From: Alphaproteobacteria bacterium
Lineage (GTDB): Bacteria; Pseudomonadota; Gammaproteobacteria; Burkholderiales; Burkholderiaceae_C
DNA: 44,717 nt
Assembly (NCBI GenBank): GCA_030054175.1
Contig: JASGCM010000023.1
Location: 1 to 44,717 of the forward strand
Reading direction: 5' to 3'
Part shown: positions 1 through 8,402 of the stretch, piece by piece
Position numbering within the stretch: the stretch's first letter is position 1
Layout of the letters: every line of letters starts with the position of its first letter
Program-made: the position numbers and the translations under genes
Notes under the pieces: model-generated
Database searches by the model: none
What the model saw: the letters and a program-made list of their open reading frames with translations, nothing else
What the model was told of the DNA's origin: nothing

Positions 1-258
1 GCCTGGCAGGGGCCTGAAGACAATAAAAATCCATCCAAAACCAATTCACCCAACCGCCTCACACACAGAAATACTGATAGCCCCGTTCTGTACGACCACA
101 CGACGTCAGAGGAAAAGGCCCTTGAATTTCGCTTGCAAAAATAGTACTCTTGCAAAACCCCTGACACTCGCATGAATGCTGGCGATCTAGCCACTATTGG
201 TTTCATCTCCTCCACGAATTGACGCTATCGAGTGCGGTTAGTCGTTAGATCGAATTAG
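1..258. other. Left-edge stretch without a convincing gene
   Basis: No recognisable coding sequence. A minus-strand frame is open from an ATG at 206 off the left edge, but its translation resembles nothing I know and its composition is not gene-like. At 145-161 the motif TGCAAAACCCC (ending at 161) repeats 11 bases found in the left end of the element at 259-418, so it may be the worn end of a related mobile element. The stretch is more AT-rich than the genes to its right. A partial gene entering from the left cannot be excluded. Confidence 0.4.
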
Positions 259-422
259 GGAATCTCTGCAAAACCCCATGCGTCGTTTCATTCCAAACTC
301 GGGCGCACTGCTTCGTTGGACTTCTTGCAGATATCTACGGATATCTGCAAGAAGTCCGCCTTGCATGGCATCCCGATTTTGGGCGAGACTTGCACGTAGC
401 GAGTTTTGCAGAGCTTCTTTAG
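255..422. mobile_element. 160-bp MITE-like element with TTAG target duplication
   Basis: The element spans 259-418. Its ends are 16-bp terminal inverted repeats: GGAATCTCTGCAAAAC at 259-274 and GTTTTGCAGAGCTTCT at 403-418, which match at 14 of 16 positions when one is reverse-complemented. Both are flanked by the direct repeat TTAG (255-258 and 419-422), which fits the 4-bp YTAR-type duplication of the IS5 family. The centre is a perfect 18-bp inverted repeat (318-335 and 340-357) around a 4-base loop, so the whole element can fold into one long imperfect hairpin. It is far too short for a transposase, so a non-autonomous element moved in trans is likely. It lies 53 bp beyond the stop of the VOC gene and may act as its transcriptional end. 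Confidence 0.75.
318..357. repeat. Perfect 18-bp inverted repeat with 4-nt loop
   Basis: Arms 318-335 and 340-357 are exact reverse complements, beginning GGACTTCTTGCAGATATC, around the loop TACG. It forms the core of the MITE-like element and would give a very stable hairpin on either strand. Confidence 0.9.
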
Positions 423-471
423 ATGGCAACCAGATTTTTTGGTTTCACCTGTTGCTTCGGGGCGGTCGACT

Positions 472-1008
472 TTAAATCTTGGCAAACACTTCTTTTTGCC
501 ACTGTTCGACTGGCATGAAGGTCGGGTCGGCGCGCACCACTTTTTCAATGTCGGCCCAAATCTGCTCGTCGGGGGCGTCCAGATCGATCGGGTCGCCGTG
601 GGGCTGCGCCACGTACCAAGGGGTGTCGAAGTAGACTTCGACGATGTTGTCTTCGGGGTCCATGCAGTAGATTGACACCGCATTGCCGTGGCTGATGCAA
701 CGCATTTTGGTTGCGCCATGGGTCAAGGCGCGGTTGCGCGCCTCACGCAATTGGGCCAAGTCATTGACCTTGAACGAAATCTGCATGATGGTGCTGGGCG
801 CGCCCTCCGGCCGGTTTTGGGCGAAGGCCAACTGGTGGTGCTGGGTCGGGTGTGCGCTCATGAACGCCAGCTTGTACGGGAACGAGATGCCGACGCCACG
901 GTCAGTGAGTTTGAGACCAAACACTTGACCATAAAAATGAATCATGCGCTCGATGTCAAAGCAGGCGATGCCCATATGGGCGATGTAGGGTGCGTATCCG
1001 GTGCTCAT
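472..1008 (-). CDS. VOC-family (glyoxalase/extradiol dioxygenase-like) protein
   Basis: 178 aa, soluble, vicinal-oxygen-chelate fold. The pattern is a paired beta-alpha-beta unit with plausible metal ligands: His11 at the start of the first strand (HMGIACFDIERMIHFY), His57/His58 after the PTQHH segment, and Glu124 in the closing MDPEDNIVEVYFD strand. This His-His-Glu arrangement is that of Fe(II) ring-cleavage dioxygenases and glyoxalases. A specific substrate cannot be assigned, and the C-terminal 45 residues carry no further recognised motif. It is the last gene of a three-gene minus-strand operon, 13 bp after the Bug receptor, and diverges as a unit from a molybdenum hydroxylase. Ring cleavage or isomerisation in an aromatic or heterocycle breakdown route is an inference. 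No strong Shine-Dalgarno sequence precedes the ATG. Confidence 0.8.
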   Translation of the reverse strand: MSTGYAPYIAHMGIACFDIERMIHFYGQVFGLKLTDRGVGISFPYKLAFMSAHPTQHHQLAFAQNRPEGAPSTIMQISFKVNDLAQLREARNRALTHGATKMRCISHGNAVSIYCMDPEDNIVEVYFDTPWYVAQPHGDPIDLDAPDEQIWADIEKVVRADPTFMPVEQWQKEVFAKI

Positions 1009-1021
1009 CGGTGTGGTTCTT

Positions 1022-2005
1022 TCAGCTCAGTTCAATCTTGGCGTATTCGGCCACTTTTTTCCATTTGGCGATATCGTTTTGTACCCTTTGGCGCATCTCG
1101 TCGGGTGAGTTGGGGGCTGCCATAGCGCCCGAGCCTTCGATCTTTTGCACGATGTCGGGCTTGGCCAAAGTATCGCGGGTGAGCTTGTTGAGTCGGTCGC
1201 GGATGTCGTTGGACACCCGGCCTGGCACGCACAAAGCGGCCCAGGTCACCACCTCGTAGCCGGGCACGGTCTCGGCGATGGCGGGAATTTCGGTCCACTC
1301 CATCCAGCGCTTGGGTGATGTGACCGCCAGAGGGCGAATTCGGCCTTCCCGGTACAGGGCACGGCCCACTGCGAAGGTGCCCACCGCCATGTCGAGCACG
1401 CCACCCGCCACATCGGTGTATGCGGTGGGGCCTTTGTAGGGGATGTGGGTCATCTTCGCGTCGGTCATCGAGCTCATGAGTTCGACCGACATGTGCAAGG
1501 TATTGCCCACACCCGAGGTGCCGTAGCTGATCTTTCCCGGATTTTTGCGGGCAAATTCGATCATGTCCCCCAGGTTTTTGAAGGGCGAGTTGGCTGCGAC
1601 CCAAAACACGAAGGGGTATTGTGTGAGCATGCTCACATAGGTGAAATCGCGCATCAAATCGAACTGGATGCTTTTGTCGACCGCCGAGATCACCGTCAGA
1701 CCACCTGTCATCTGGTACACGGTTTGGCCATCAGCCGCTTGCTTGGCCAATTGAGCCATCTGGTTGGCCGCCAGTCGCTCGCCACCGCCGGGGCGGGCAT
1801 CCACCACCCAAGGCACGCCGGTCAGTTCAGAGTAGGTGGGGCCAATTTGTCGGGCCAGGATATCGGGGGTTTGGCCGGCTGGATAGCCATGCACGAACTT
1901 CACCGGGCCATTGGGCCAGTTCGGTTGGGCCCACACGTCTAGGCCTAAACCCAGGCCGCCGGTCAGGGCAGAACTGCGCGCCAAGAGGGTACGACGATCG
2001 ATCAT
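1022..2005 (-). CDS. Bug-family tripartite tricarboxylate transporter substrate-binding protein
   Basis: 327 aa periplasmic solute-binding protein of the Bug/TctC family, very abundant in Burkholderiales. The N-terminus MIDRRTLLARSSALTGG, followed by a Gly/Leu-rich stretch ending VWAQ, is an export signal with a twin-arginine-like RR. Family hallmarks are visible: the P-N-x-P-x-x-P-V-like start of the mature protein, the PAGQTPDILAR region, GVGNTLHM near the middle, and HIPYKGPTAYTDV in the second lobe. Such proteins bind carboxylated organic acids. No TctA/TctB membrane genes are adjacent, which is usual for orphan Bug proteins. The start has a good Shine-Dalgarno sequence (AAGGAG, overlapping the stop of the upstream SDR gene), so translation is probably coupled. 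Its ligand is probably the substrate of this locus (inference). Confidence 0.9.
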   Translation of the reverse strand: MIDRRTLLARSSALTGGLGLGLDVWAQPNWPNGPVKFVHGYPAGQTPDILARQIGPTYSELTGVPWVVDARPGGGERLAANQMAQLAKQAADGQTVYQMTGGLTVISAVDKSIQFDLMRDFTYVSMLTQYPFVFWVAANSPFKNLGDMIEFARKNPGKISYGTSGVGNTLHMSVELMSSMTDAKMTHIPYKGPTAYTDVAGGVLDMAVGTFAVGRALYREGRIRPLAVTSPKRWMEWTEIPAIAETVPGYEVVTWAALCVPGRVSNDIRDRLNKLTRDTLAKPDIVQKIEGSGAMAAPNSPDEMRQRVQNDIAKWKKVAEYAKIELS

Positions 2006-2017
2006 GCGGGTGTCTCC

Positions 2018-2797
2018 TTAGATGAGGCCGGGGTAAGAACCCCCGTCGAGTTGCAGGTTTTGTCCGGAAATGAAACTGGCTTGCATGCTGCACAAATAAG
2101 CGCAGGTGTCCCCAAATTCTTTGGGTGTGCCAAAGCGTTTGGCGGCGATGCCGTCGGCAATGCGACGGCGCGCCTCTTGCATGTCCACCCCCAGATCTTT
2201 CATCATGCGTTCGGCCATGAAGCGCTGGCGGTCGGTGTCGATGCGCTCGGGCAGCATGTTGTTGATGGTCACGTTGTCGACGGCGACATCCAGTGACACC
2301 GACTTGGCAAAAGCGGTCAGCCCAGCACGTGCGCCTGTGGACAGCGCCATGCGGGTGCGAGGCTGTTTGACCATGGCCGAGGTGATGTTGATGATGCGCC
2401 CAAATTTGCGCGCGCGCATGCCTGGCACTACCGCGCGAATCAACAAGGCCGGGGCCAGCATGTTCGATTCAAGCGCTTCGATCCACTGGTCATGGTCCCA
2501 ATCGGCGAGCTTGCCCGGAGACGGGCCGGCATTGTTGTTGATCAGGATGTCCGGTTCGGGACAGGCGGCCAGCAAAGCGGCACGACCCGTTTCGGTGGTG
2601 ATGTCGGCGGCCACGCCATGCACCACGGCACCAGTGTCTTGGGCCAACTGGGCGGCGACCTTTTTGACTTTTTCGGCGTCGCGGCCGTTGATGTAAACAA
2701 TGCAGCCTTCTTGTGCCAGTGATGTGGCGCAGGCCAGTCCCAGTCCTTGGCTGGACGCGCACACCAGCGCTTTTTTTCCCTTGATGCCCAAATCCAT
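2018..2797 (-). CDS. SDR-family oxidoreductase lacking the YxxxK pair
   Basis: 259 aa, Rossmann-fold short-chain dehydrogenase/reductase. The nucleotide-binding loop reads ASSQGLG near residues 15-21, the NNAG motif is present as NNNAGPSP, and the Ser of the active site is in NITSAM. Where the catalytic Tyr-x-x-x-Lys should follow, the sequence reads LSTGARAGLTAF, so both Tyr and Lys are replaced. Such SDRs form a recognisable subgroup in Burkholderiales, and their chemistry is unclear. The start at 2797 was chosen over an in-frame ATG at 2923 because the family begins MDLGIKGK and a GGGAG-like Shine-Dalgarno sequence lies just upstream. It is the first gene of the SDR-Bug-VOC operon. Confidence 0.85.
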   Translation of the reverse strand: MDLGIKGKKALVCASSQGLGLACATSLAQEGCIVYINGRDAEKVKKVAAQLAQDTGAVVHGVAADITTETGRAALLAACPEPDILINNNAGPSPGKLADWDHDQWIEALESNMLAPALLIRAVVPGMRARKFGRIINITSAMVKQPRTRMALSTGARAGLTAFAKSVSLDVAVDNVTINNMLPERIDTDRQRFMAERMMKDLGVDMQEARRRIADGIAAKRFGTPKEFGDTCAYLCSMQASFISGQNLQLDGGSYPGLI

Positions 2798-2829
2798 CTT
2801 TAATTGTCTCCCAATGGTCAAAATGCGGA

Positions 2830-2853
2830 TGGAAATTAGGGTGATAATTTCCA
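2830..2853. promoter_or_regulatory. Operator-like palindrome in a divergent promoter region
   Basis: TGGAAATTA (2830-2838) and TAATTTCCA (2845-2853) are perfect inverted repeats around a 6-base centre. The site lies 33 bp upstream of the SDR start codon and about 80 bp upstream of the molybdenum hydroxylase start, in the 138-bp divergent region 2798-2935. A dimeric repressor or activator could control both arms from here. No regulator gene is present in the locus itself, and no unambiguous -35/-10 pair was seen. Confidence 0.5.
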
Positions 2854-2935
2854 GCACTCTCTTTACAAACGGTGTTGAGTTGAACATACTCGAAAACCTT
2901 GCGTTTGCAAAGCGCACTGACACCTAATTGATGGA

Positions 2936-5284
2936 ATGATCAGCATGACCCAATTCGGCATCGGCCAATCCGTGTCCCGCTTCGAAGACCCCCGGCTGCT
3001 GCGTGGCCAAGGGCAATTCATCGACGACCACAACCTGGCCGGACAGGCTCATGCGGTGTTGGTGCGGTCGCCCCATGCGCATGCCCGCATCCGGGCCATC
3101 CACACCCAAGCTGCCCTGCAAGCCCCCGGCGTCGTGGCCATCTACACCGGTGACGATGTGGCCGCCGATGGTCTGGGCACCATGAAGGTCAACCTGCCAC
3201 GCAAGCGGCCCGATGGCAGCCCCATGTTCACGCGTCAACACCAGGGTCTGAGCAAAGGCGTGGTGAAGTTCGTGGGCGACCCTGTCGCCTTGGTGATCGC
3301 AGACAGCTTGTGGCAGGCCAAGGATGCGGCCGAACTGGTCGAGGTCGATTACGAGCCCTTGCCCAGCGTCACCGACACCCAGCAATTGGTGCAAGGCGGG
3401 GCACCTGCGGTGTGGGAAGAGTGCCCCGATAACCTGTCGCATATTTTCGAGCAGGGTAATGCGCAAGCGACCGATCAGGCCTTCGCCCAAGCCAAACATG
3501 TGGTCAAGCGCCGCTACACCGTCAGCCGGGTGTTTGCGCACTACATGCAGCCGCGTGGCGTGCTGGCGCAATACGATGCCGGTGAAGACCGCTACACCAT
3601 CTGGGCCGACGTGCAATACCCGCACCGCGTTCGCAACGCCTTGGCCGAGAACATTTTCAAAATCCCCGAGCACCAAATTCGCGTCATTGCCCACGATGTT
3701 GGCGGCGGCTTTGGCACCAAGGGTTGGCAATATCCCGAGCATCGCCTGATGCCCTGGGCGGCGCGCAAGATTGGCCGCCCGGTCAAATGGACCTGCGAGC
3801 GCAGCGAGGCCATCTTGGCCGACGAGCACGCTCGCGACGTAATCACCGACATCGAGATCGCTTTCGACGAGCAAGGCCACATCCTGGGTTTGCGGGTGCG
3901 CAACCATGCCAACGTCGGGGCCTACATTTCTTCCGACCGTAACCTGTTGTCGGTATTCGTCAACGTGGTCACCCTATCGGGCGTCTACCGGATTCCGGCC
4001 GCGCATGTGCGCGTCAATGTGTTGATGTCCAACACCCACAGCACCGCGCCATACCGTGGCGCCGGACGCCCAGAGTCGATTTACGCCATTGAGCGTTTGC
4101 TTGACGATGCGGCCACCGAGTTGGGCATGGAACGGGTCGAGCTGCGTCGCCGCAATATCATCCCCAGCGACGCATTCCCCTACAAAAATCCCTTCGGTGT
4201 CAGCTACGACTGTGGCGCCTTTGACCGAGGCTTCGAGCGCATGCTGCAACTGTGCGACCATGCCGGTTTTCCCCAGCGCCAAGCCCAAACGCGTGCGCGC
4301 GGTAAATTGCGTGGTATCGGCTTTGCCAATGCCATCGAGCGCGCTGCATCGCCCAGCCAACCCGAATACGCCGAGATCCGCTTCAACCCCAGCGGCACGG
4401 CCATGGTCTTGGTGGGCACCAAGTCGCAAGGGCAGGGGCATGAAACCCTGTACAAGCAAATCGTCCACGAGCGTCTTGGTCTGGATCCCAAAGACATGAA
4501 GTTCATCGACGGCGACACCGACCGGGTGGCCTTTGGCATGGGCACCAACGGTTCGCGCTCGACGGTGATTGGTGGTGGTGCAGCCTGGAAGGCGGCCGAC
4601 CGCATCATTGAAAAAGGTCGCAAGATCGCCGCCCACGTCCTTGAGTCCAGCGTCGAAGATGTCGAGTTTCGTGCGGGCCAATTCAGTGTGCGTGGCACCG
4701 ACAAAACCATCGGCATCAAGGAAGTGGCCAAGACATCATTCCTGCTCAACAAACTCCCGCCAGGCATGGAGGGGGGGTTGTACGAGAGTGCCACCTTTGC
4801 ACCCAAGGCCGAGACATGGCCCAATGGTTCGCATGCCTGCGAAGTGGAAATCGACCCTGGCACCGGCGAGGTCAAGGTGGTGGGTTATTGGGTGGTCGAT
4901 GATGTTGGCACCATGATCAATCCGGTGGGTGTCAAGGGACAGATCCATGGCGGTGTCGCTCAGGGCTTGGGACAGGCCCTGATGGAGCGCGTGGTCTATG
5001 ACCGTGAGTCGGGTCAACTGCTGACAGGCAGTTTCATGGATTACGCCATGCCCCGTGCCGGCGATATGCCGCACATCGAGATCGCAAACAACTCGGTGCC
5101 GACCCAGACCAACCCGATGGGGGCCAAGGGGGCCGGAGAAGCCGGAACGGTGGGTGCTTTGCCTGCGGTCATGAACGCCGTCAACCATGCCTTGTCGATG
5201 GTGGGCGCCGCGCCCATCGAGATGCCTGCCACTTCCGAACGCGTCTGGATGGCCATCCAGAGCGTCGCAATCCAGAAAGCCTGA
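2936..5284 (+). CDS. Xanthine dehydrogenase-family molybdopterin-binding large subunit (CoxL-like, form II)
   Basis: 782 aa molybdenum-cofactor subunit of a three-subunit hydroxylase (aldehyde oxidase/CO dehydrogenase-like). The N-terminal Ald_Xan_dh_C hammerhead domain starts at [19 protein letters not shown] and the Moco-binding domain follows. The active-site loop reads PYRGAGR at residues 372-378. This is the form II type and not the AYRCSFR loop of true CO dehydrogenase, so CO oxidation is unlikely. The catalytic base is Glu735 in [17 protein letters not shown] (around residue 260) and [13 protein letters not shown] (around 530) are typical Moco contacts. The substrate, an N-heterocycle, aldehyde or CoA thioester, cannot be read from the sequence. 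An alternative start at ATG 2945 matches the family N-terminus MTQFGIGQ and is about as likely. The small subunit gene follows after 2 bp. Confidence 0.92.
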   Translation: MISMTQFGIGQSVSRFEDPRLLRGQGQFIDDHNLAGQAHAVLVRSPHAHARIRAIHTQAALQAPGVVAIYTGDDVAADGLGTMKVNLPRKRPDGSPMFTRQHQGLSKGVVKFVGDPVALVIADSLWQAKDAAELVEVDYEPLPSVTDTQQLVQGGAPAVWEECPDNLSHIFEQGNAQATDQAFAQAKHVVKRRYTVSRVFAHYMQPRGVLAQYDAGEDRYTIWADVQYPHRVRNALAENIFKIPEHQIRVIAHDVGGGFGTKGWQYPEHRLMPWAARKIGRPVKWTCERSEAILADEHARDVITDIEIAFDEQGHILGLRVRNHANVGAYISSDRNLLSVFVNVVTLSGVYRIPAAHVRVNVLMSNTHSTAPYRGAGRPESIYAIERLLDDAATELGMERVELRRRNIIPSDAFPYKNPFGVSYDCGAFDRGFERMLQLCDHAGFPQRQAQTRARGKLRGIGFANAIERAASPSQPEYAEIRFNPSGTAMVLVGTKSQGQGHETLYKQIVHERLGLDPKDMKFIDGDTDRVAFGMGTNGSRSTVIGGGAAWKAADRIIEKGRKIAAHVLESSVEDVEFRAGQFSVRGTDKTIGIKEVAKTSFLLNKLPPGMEGGLYESATFAPKAETWPNGSHACEVEIDPGTGEVKVVGYWVVDDVGTMINPVGVKGQIHGGVAQGLGQALMERVVYDRESGQLLTGSFMDYAMPRAGDMPHIEIANNSVPTQTNPMGAKGAGEAGTVGALPAVMNAVNHALSMVGAAPIEMPATSERVWMAIQSVAIQKA

Positions 5285-5286
5285 CC

Positions 5287-5751
5287 ATGAGCACCGTGCC
5301 CATTCAACTGACCGTCAACGGCCGCGCCGTTCAAGCCGACATCGATCCGCGAACCTTGCTGGTGCAACTGATCCGCGATCAATTGCATCTGACGGGCACC
5401 CACGTCGGTTGCGACACGGCCCAGTGCGGTTGCTGCACCGTCCACGTCGATGGCCAGGCAGTCAAGTCATGTTCCATCTTGGCCTTGCAGGCTCAGGGTA
5501 AGCAGATCACCACCATCGAAGGCATCAGCCAAGGCGAGGAACTGCACCCGATGCAACAGGCGTTTCGCGAGTGCCATGGCCTGCAATGCGGCTACTGCAC
5601 GCCAGGCATGGTGATGAGCGCCATCCATTTGCTGCAACGCAATCCCAACCCCACAGAAGAGCAAGTGCGCGAGGGTTTAGAGGGCAACATCTGTCGCTGT
5701 ACGGGATATGAAAACATTGTGAAATCGGTGCTCAAGGCCGCAAAGGCCTGA
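5287..5751 (+). CDS. (2Fe-2S)-binding small subunit of molybdenum hydroxylase (CoxS-like)
   Basis: 154 aa electron-transfer subunit with two [2Fe-2S] clusters. The N-terminal plant-ferredoxin-type domain carries Cys42, Cys47, Cys50 and Cys62 ([10 protein letters not shown] followed by SCS). The C-terminal all-helical [2Fe-2S]_2 domain carries Cys101, Cys104, Cys136 and Cys138 (CGYC and CRC). All eight ligands are present and the length is standard, so the subunit should be functional. It passes electrons from the Moco site to the FAD subunit. It sits 2 bp after the large subunit and 19 bp before the FAD subunit, so the order is L-S-M and not the M-S-L order of true CO dehydrogenase operons. 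Confidence 0.95.
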   Translation: MSTVPIQLTVNGRAVQADIDPRTLLVQLIRDQLHLTGTHVGCDTAQCGCCTVHVDGQAVKSCSILALQAQGKQITTIEGISQGEELHPMQQAFRECHGLQCGYCTPGMVMSAIHLLQRNPNPTEEQVREGLEGNICRCTGYENIVKSVLKAAKA

Positions 5752-5770
5752 AACCAGCAGGAACATTGCC

Positions 5771-6568
5771 ATGTATGCATTCCAATACCAAAAACCCGAC
5801 ACCGCCGCGCAAGCGCTGCAAGTGGTGCGTGAGCAAGGCAGCCAGTACCTGGCCGGTGGGCAAAGTCTGGTGCAAGCCATGAAGCTGCGCATGAGCAGCC
5901 CCGCGGCCTTGGTCGACCTGTCCGGCCTGCTTGAATTGCAGGGCATCGAGGTCGGTGCGCAATCGGTACGCATCGGCGCCATGACCCGTCACGCCCGTGT
6001 GGCCGACGACGCTCCGTTGGGTTCGGCCATTCCGGCCTTGGCCGCTTTGGCCGGTGGCATTGGGGACCCCATGGTGCGAAACCAGGGCACCTTGGGCGGA
6101 TCGCTGGCCTACAACGACCCGGCTGCCTGCTACCCCAGCGCGACGCTGGCTTTGCGGGCCACCATCCATACCGACGCGCGCGACATCGCCGCCGAAGATT
6201 TTTTCCTGGGCCTTTATCAAACCGCCCTGAACGAGGGTGAATTGATCCGTGCCGTCACCTTCCAGCAACCTCAGGCGGCGGCTTACATCAAATTCAAGCA
6301 CCCGGCCTCCAAGTTGGCTTTGGTGGGTGTGTTCGTGGCGCGTTTTGCCGACGGTGTTCGCGTTGGGGTGACTGGGGCGCAGGCCTGCGCTTTTCGCGCC
6401 ACAGCGATCGAGGCGGCGCTGACGAAGGATTTTTCTCCCCAAGCCGCGCAGGACGTGCGCTTGTCGGCTGTTGACATGTTGTCGGACATGCACGCCGGAG
6501 CTGCCTATCGCGCGGCCTTGGTCAGCACCTTGGCCGCGCGCGCAGTGTCTCGCATTCAAGGCGCCTGA
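5771..6568 (+). CDS. FAD-binding medium subunit of molybdenum hydroxylase (CoxM-like)
   Basis: 265 aa flavoprotein subunit. The FAD-binding motifs of the family are present: AGGQSL (residues 28-33) and NQGTLGGSLAYNDPA (around 108-122), followed by the CO-dehydrogenase-flavoprotein C-terminal domain. It accepts electrons from the iron-sulfur subunit and hands them to a quinone, oxygen or NAD. It is the last gene of the L-S-M operon. No maturation genes (XdhC-, CoxD- or CoxF-like) follow, so cofactor insertion would depend on genes elsewhere. The next gene is convergent, with a hairpin in the short gap. Confidence 0.93.
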   Translation: MYAFQYQKPDTAAQALQVVREQGSQYLAGGQSLVQAMKLRMSSPAALVDLSGLLELQGIEVGAQSVRIGAMTRHARVADDAPLGSAIPALAALAGGIGDPMVRNQGTLGGSLAYNDPAACYPSATLALRATIHTDARDIAAEDFFLGLYQTALNEGELIRAVTFQQPQAAAYIKFKHPASKLALVGVFVARFADGVRVGVTGAQACAFRATAIEAALTKDFSPQAAQDVRLSAVDMLSDMHAGAAYRAALVSTLAARAVSRIQGA

Positions 6569-6571
6569 TGC

Positions 6572-6600
6572 CCTGAGACGAAGAGGCTGCCTTTCTCAGG
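6572..6600. terminator. Hairpin between convergent genes
   Basis: CCTGAGA (6572-6578) pairs with TCTCAGG (6594-6600), with AAG/CTT pairing further in. It lies between the FAD subunit stop and the stop of the converging membrane protein gene, where a shared terminator is expected. There is no clear run of T on either side, so the call is tentative. Confidence 0.35.
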
Positions 6601-7378
6601 CCAGGACTTCGTTTTGGAAACTGTCTTGGAAGGTGAAGTAACTCGTGCAAAAGAACATGGCCGTGAGCATCAGCATCAATGGCATGAAGGTCCAGCTGAT
6701 CAGCGCCACCGAGTCGAGCAGGGCTGCCATGACCATCAGCGCCATGCCCACCGCGCCATAAAGCCCCATCCAGCACGCCATATAAACCAACATGGCCTTC
6801 CAGTTGCCCAGACAGGCCATGATGCTGAAAAACAGGCTTTTGACGGCGGGCACGCCATGCCAGTGGACCAAGGCTGGCGCATGCCAAAACAAGGCTGACA
6901 AAGGCAGATAGAACACCAGACTGAACATGGCGGCACTTTGAAAACCGGGTTGATCCAAGGTTTCAACGTCCAATTTGCCGCCCAACTGGGCATTCAGGTA
7001 CAAGCGGGCGAACTCGCCACCATCCGAGATGGCCGACAACATCAACACAACGGCGAATCCAAGGGCATAGAGCGCACCCAAGACCAGCATTTGCCGACGC
7101 CGTTCGGCTGCGCCCAGCAAGGCAACCAGCAGCATGCGCGGCATGGGGAAGTGCCCTTGCACGGCTTCGCGGGTGGCTGCCATCAATCCCAGGGTACAGG
7201 CCGGAAACATCAACAAGGCCACCCAAGTGCCGACGATGGGCAGCAGAGACACGGTGGTCATCAAGCCCATGAACATGAAAAACAGGCCCGTCAAAGCAAT
7301 GGGTTGGCGCCAAAACACGCGCAGGCCTTGGCGCATCCATTGCATGCCTTGTCGGGCTGGAACCAGCTGTAGTTTCAT
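6596..7378 (-). CDS. BPSS1780-family integral membrane protein
   Basis: 260 aa with about six hydrophobic segments (roughly residues 27-45, 48-65, 95-115, 145-165, 190-212 and 218-245). It begins MKLQLVPARQGMQWMRQG, the family's characteristic short amphipathic start. The family is found mainly in betaproteobacteria, and no biochemical function is established. The start codon overlaps the thrB stop as ATGA, so the two are translationally coupled and it is the second gene of a thrB operon. A link with amino-acid metabolism or export is only suggested by that coupling. Confidence 0.85.
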   Translation of the reverse strand: MKLQLVPARQGMQWMRQGLRVFWRQPIALTGLFFMFMGLMTTVSLLPIVGTWVALLMFPACTLGLMAATREAVQGHFPMPRMLLVALLGAAERRRQMLVLGALYALGFAVVLMLSAISDGGEFARLYLNAQLGGKLDVETLDQPGFQSAAMFSLVFYLPLSALFWHAPALVHWHGVPAVKSLFFSIMACLGNWKAMLVYMACWMGLYGAVGMALMVMAALLDSVALISWTFMPLMLMLTAMFFCTSYFTFQDSFQNEVLA

Positions 7379-8328
7379 GCGGGGCTCCAGGCTTGCTCGG
7401 TGCGACAGCGCAGCACCCGCTCAAAATGTGTGGGGTCGTGAGGTTGCAGCAAGCTGGCTTCGCGCGGCAGGTAGAAATCCCACAGTCGAGAGATCCAAAA
7501 GCGCAGGGCTGCGGCCCGGGCCATGGCCGGAAACAATTGCCGCTCACTGGGCTGTAGCGGACGCACCGACTGGTATGCGCTCACCATGGCGTCACGCCGC
7601 GCCAGATCCCAGCGGCCAGTGTTCAGGTCTATGCACCAGTCGTTCAGACACACACACAAGTCAAACACCCAATGATCGACGCCGGCAAAGTAAAAATCAA
7701 AAAATCCCGATAAATGATCCTGATCGAACATGACGTTGTCGCGAAACAGGTCCGCATGGATGGGGCCGCTGGGCAGTCCTTGGTAGGCGGCGCTTTGCGC
7801 CACATGTTGCTGGTAGGCCAGTTCATGGTTCAACAGACCCAGTTGGGGTTCAGACAAGTGAGGGCGCACCAAAGGGGCCGTCTCGACCCACCAATTCAGT
7901 CCGCGCAGATTGGGTTGCGTGCGGTGATAGTCTTGTCCCGCCAAGTGCATCTGGGCCAGCGCAGCGCCGACCGTGGCACAGTGGTGGGCATCGGGGCTGA
8001 GTACGTTGCCGCCGCTCAGGCGTTTGACCAAGGCGGCGGGTTTGCCTTGAATTTCAAACAGAATTTCACCATGCGCGTCGGCTACCGGGTCGGGCACGGA
8101 CACGCCCTTGTGGGCCAGGTGCTTCATCAGGAACAGGTAAAAAGGCAGTTGTTCATGGCTCAGGCGTTCGAACAGGGTCAACACATAGGCCCCCTGTTCG
8201 GTGGTCAGAAAGTAATTGGTGTTCTCGATGCCGCCCTTGATGCCCTTCAGCTCGGTCACGGCGCCCAATTGCAGGCGATCAGCCAGGCGCTGTGCCTGAG
8301 ACAGGTCGACGGAGGTGAAAACGGCCAT
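7375..8328 (-). CDS. thrB: Homoserine kinase
   Basis: 317 aa, the kinase-fold (APH-like) ThrB that converts L-homoserine to O-phospho-L-homoserine in threonine synthesis, unrelated to the GHMP-type ThrB of E. coli. The N-terminal lobe contains GIKGGIENTNYFL. The catalytic loop HADLFRDNVMF gives His191, Asp193 and Asn198, and the metal-binding Asp211 lies in GFFDFYFAGVDHW. The length is standard. The ATG at 8328 was preferred over an in-frame ATG at 8427 because the protein family starts MAVFTSV and the longer frame would run into the divergent polA start. It is the first gene of a two-gene operon with the BPSS1780 protein. Confidence 0.95.
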   Translation of the reverse strand: MAVFTSVDLSQAQRLADRLQLGAVTELKGIKGGIENTNYFLTTEQGAYVLTLFERLSHEQLPFYLFLMKHLAHKGVSVPDPVADAHGEILFEIQGKPAALVKRLSGGNVLSPDAHHCATVGAALAQMHLAGQDYHRTQPNLRGLNWWVETAPLVRPHLSEPQLGLLNHELAYQQHVAQSAAYQGLPSGPIHADLFRDNVMFDQDHLSGFFDFYFAGVDHWVFDLCVCLNDWCIDLNTGRWDLARRDAMVSAYQSVRPLQPSERQLFPAMARAAALRFWISRLWDFYLPREASLLQPHDPTHFERVLRCRTEQAWSPA

Positions 8329-8402
8329 GGCGCAACGTTCTTTACAGCGTTCAAGTTCAAAACCCGATTGTAGGCTGACCCTGGTACGGGCCCGGCGAAA
8401 CC

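Noticed and set aside
1..206. Minus-strand open frame from ATG 206 running off the left edge
   Set aside because: About 68 codons, no recognisable motif, atypical composition and a GGAGG only two bases from the ATG. Not enough to call a gene.
238..429. 63-codon minus-strand ORF across the MITE-like element
   Set aside because: It spans both terminal repeats and the central palindrome. An open frame there follows from the repeat structure and resembles no transposase.
2924..3907. 327-codon minus-strand ORF opposite coxL
   Set aside because: Antisense shadow of the large-subunit gene, whose family motifs are unambiguous on the plus strand. Long antisense frames are common in GC-rich coding DNA.
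2936..5284. True aerobic CO dehydrogenase
   Set aside because: The active-site loop is PYRGAGR, not AYRCSFR, and the gene order is L-S-M without accessory genes, so CO oxidation is not supported.
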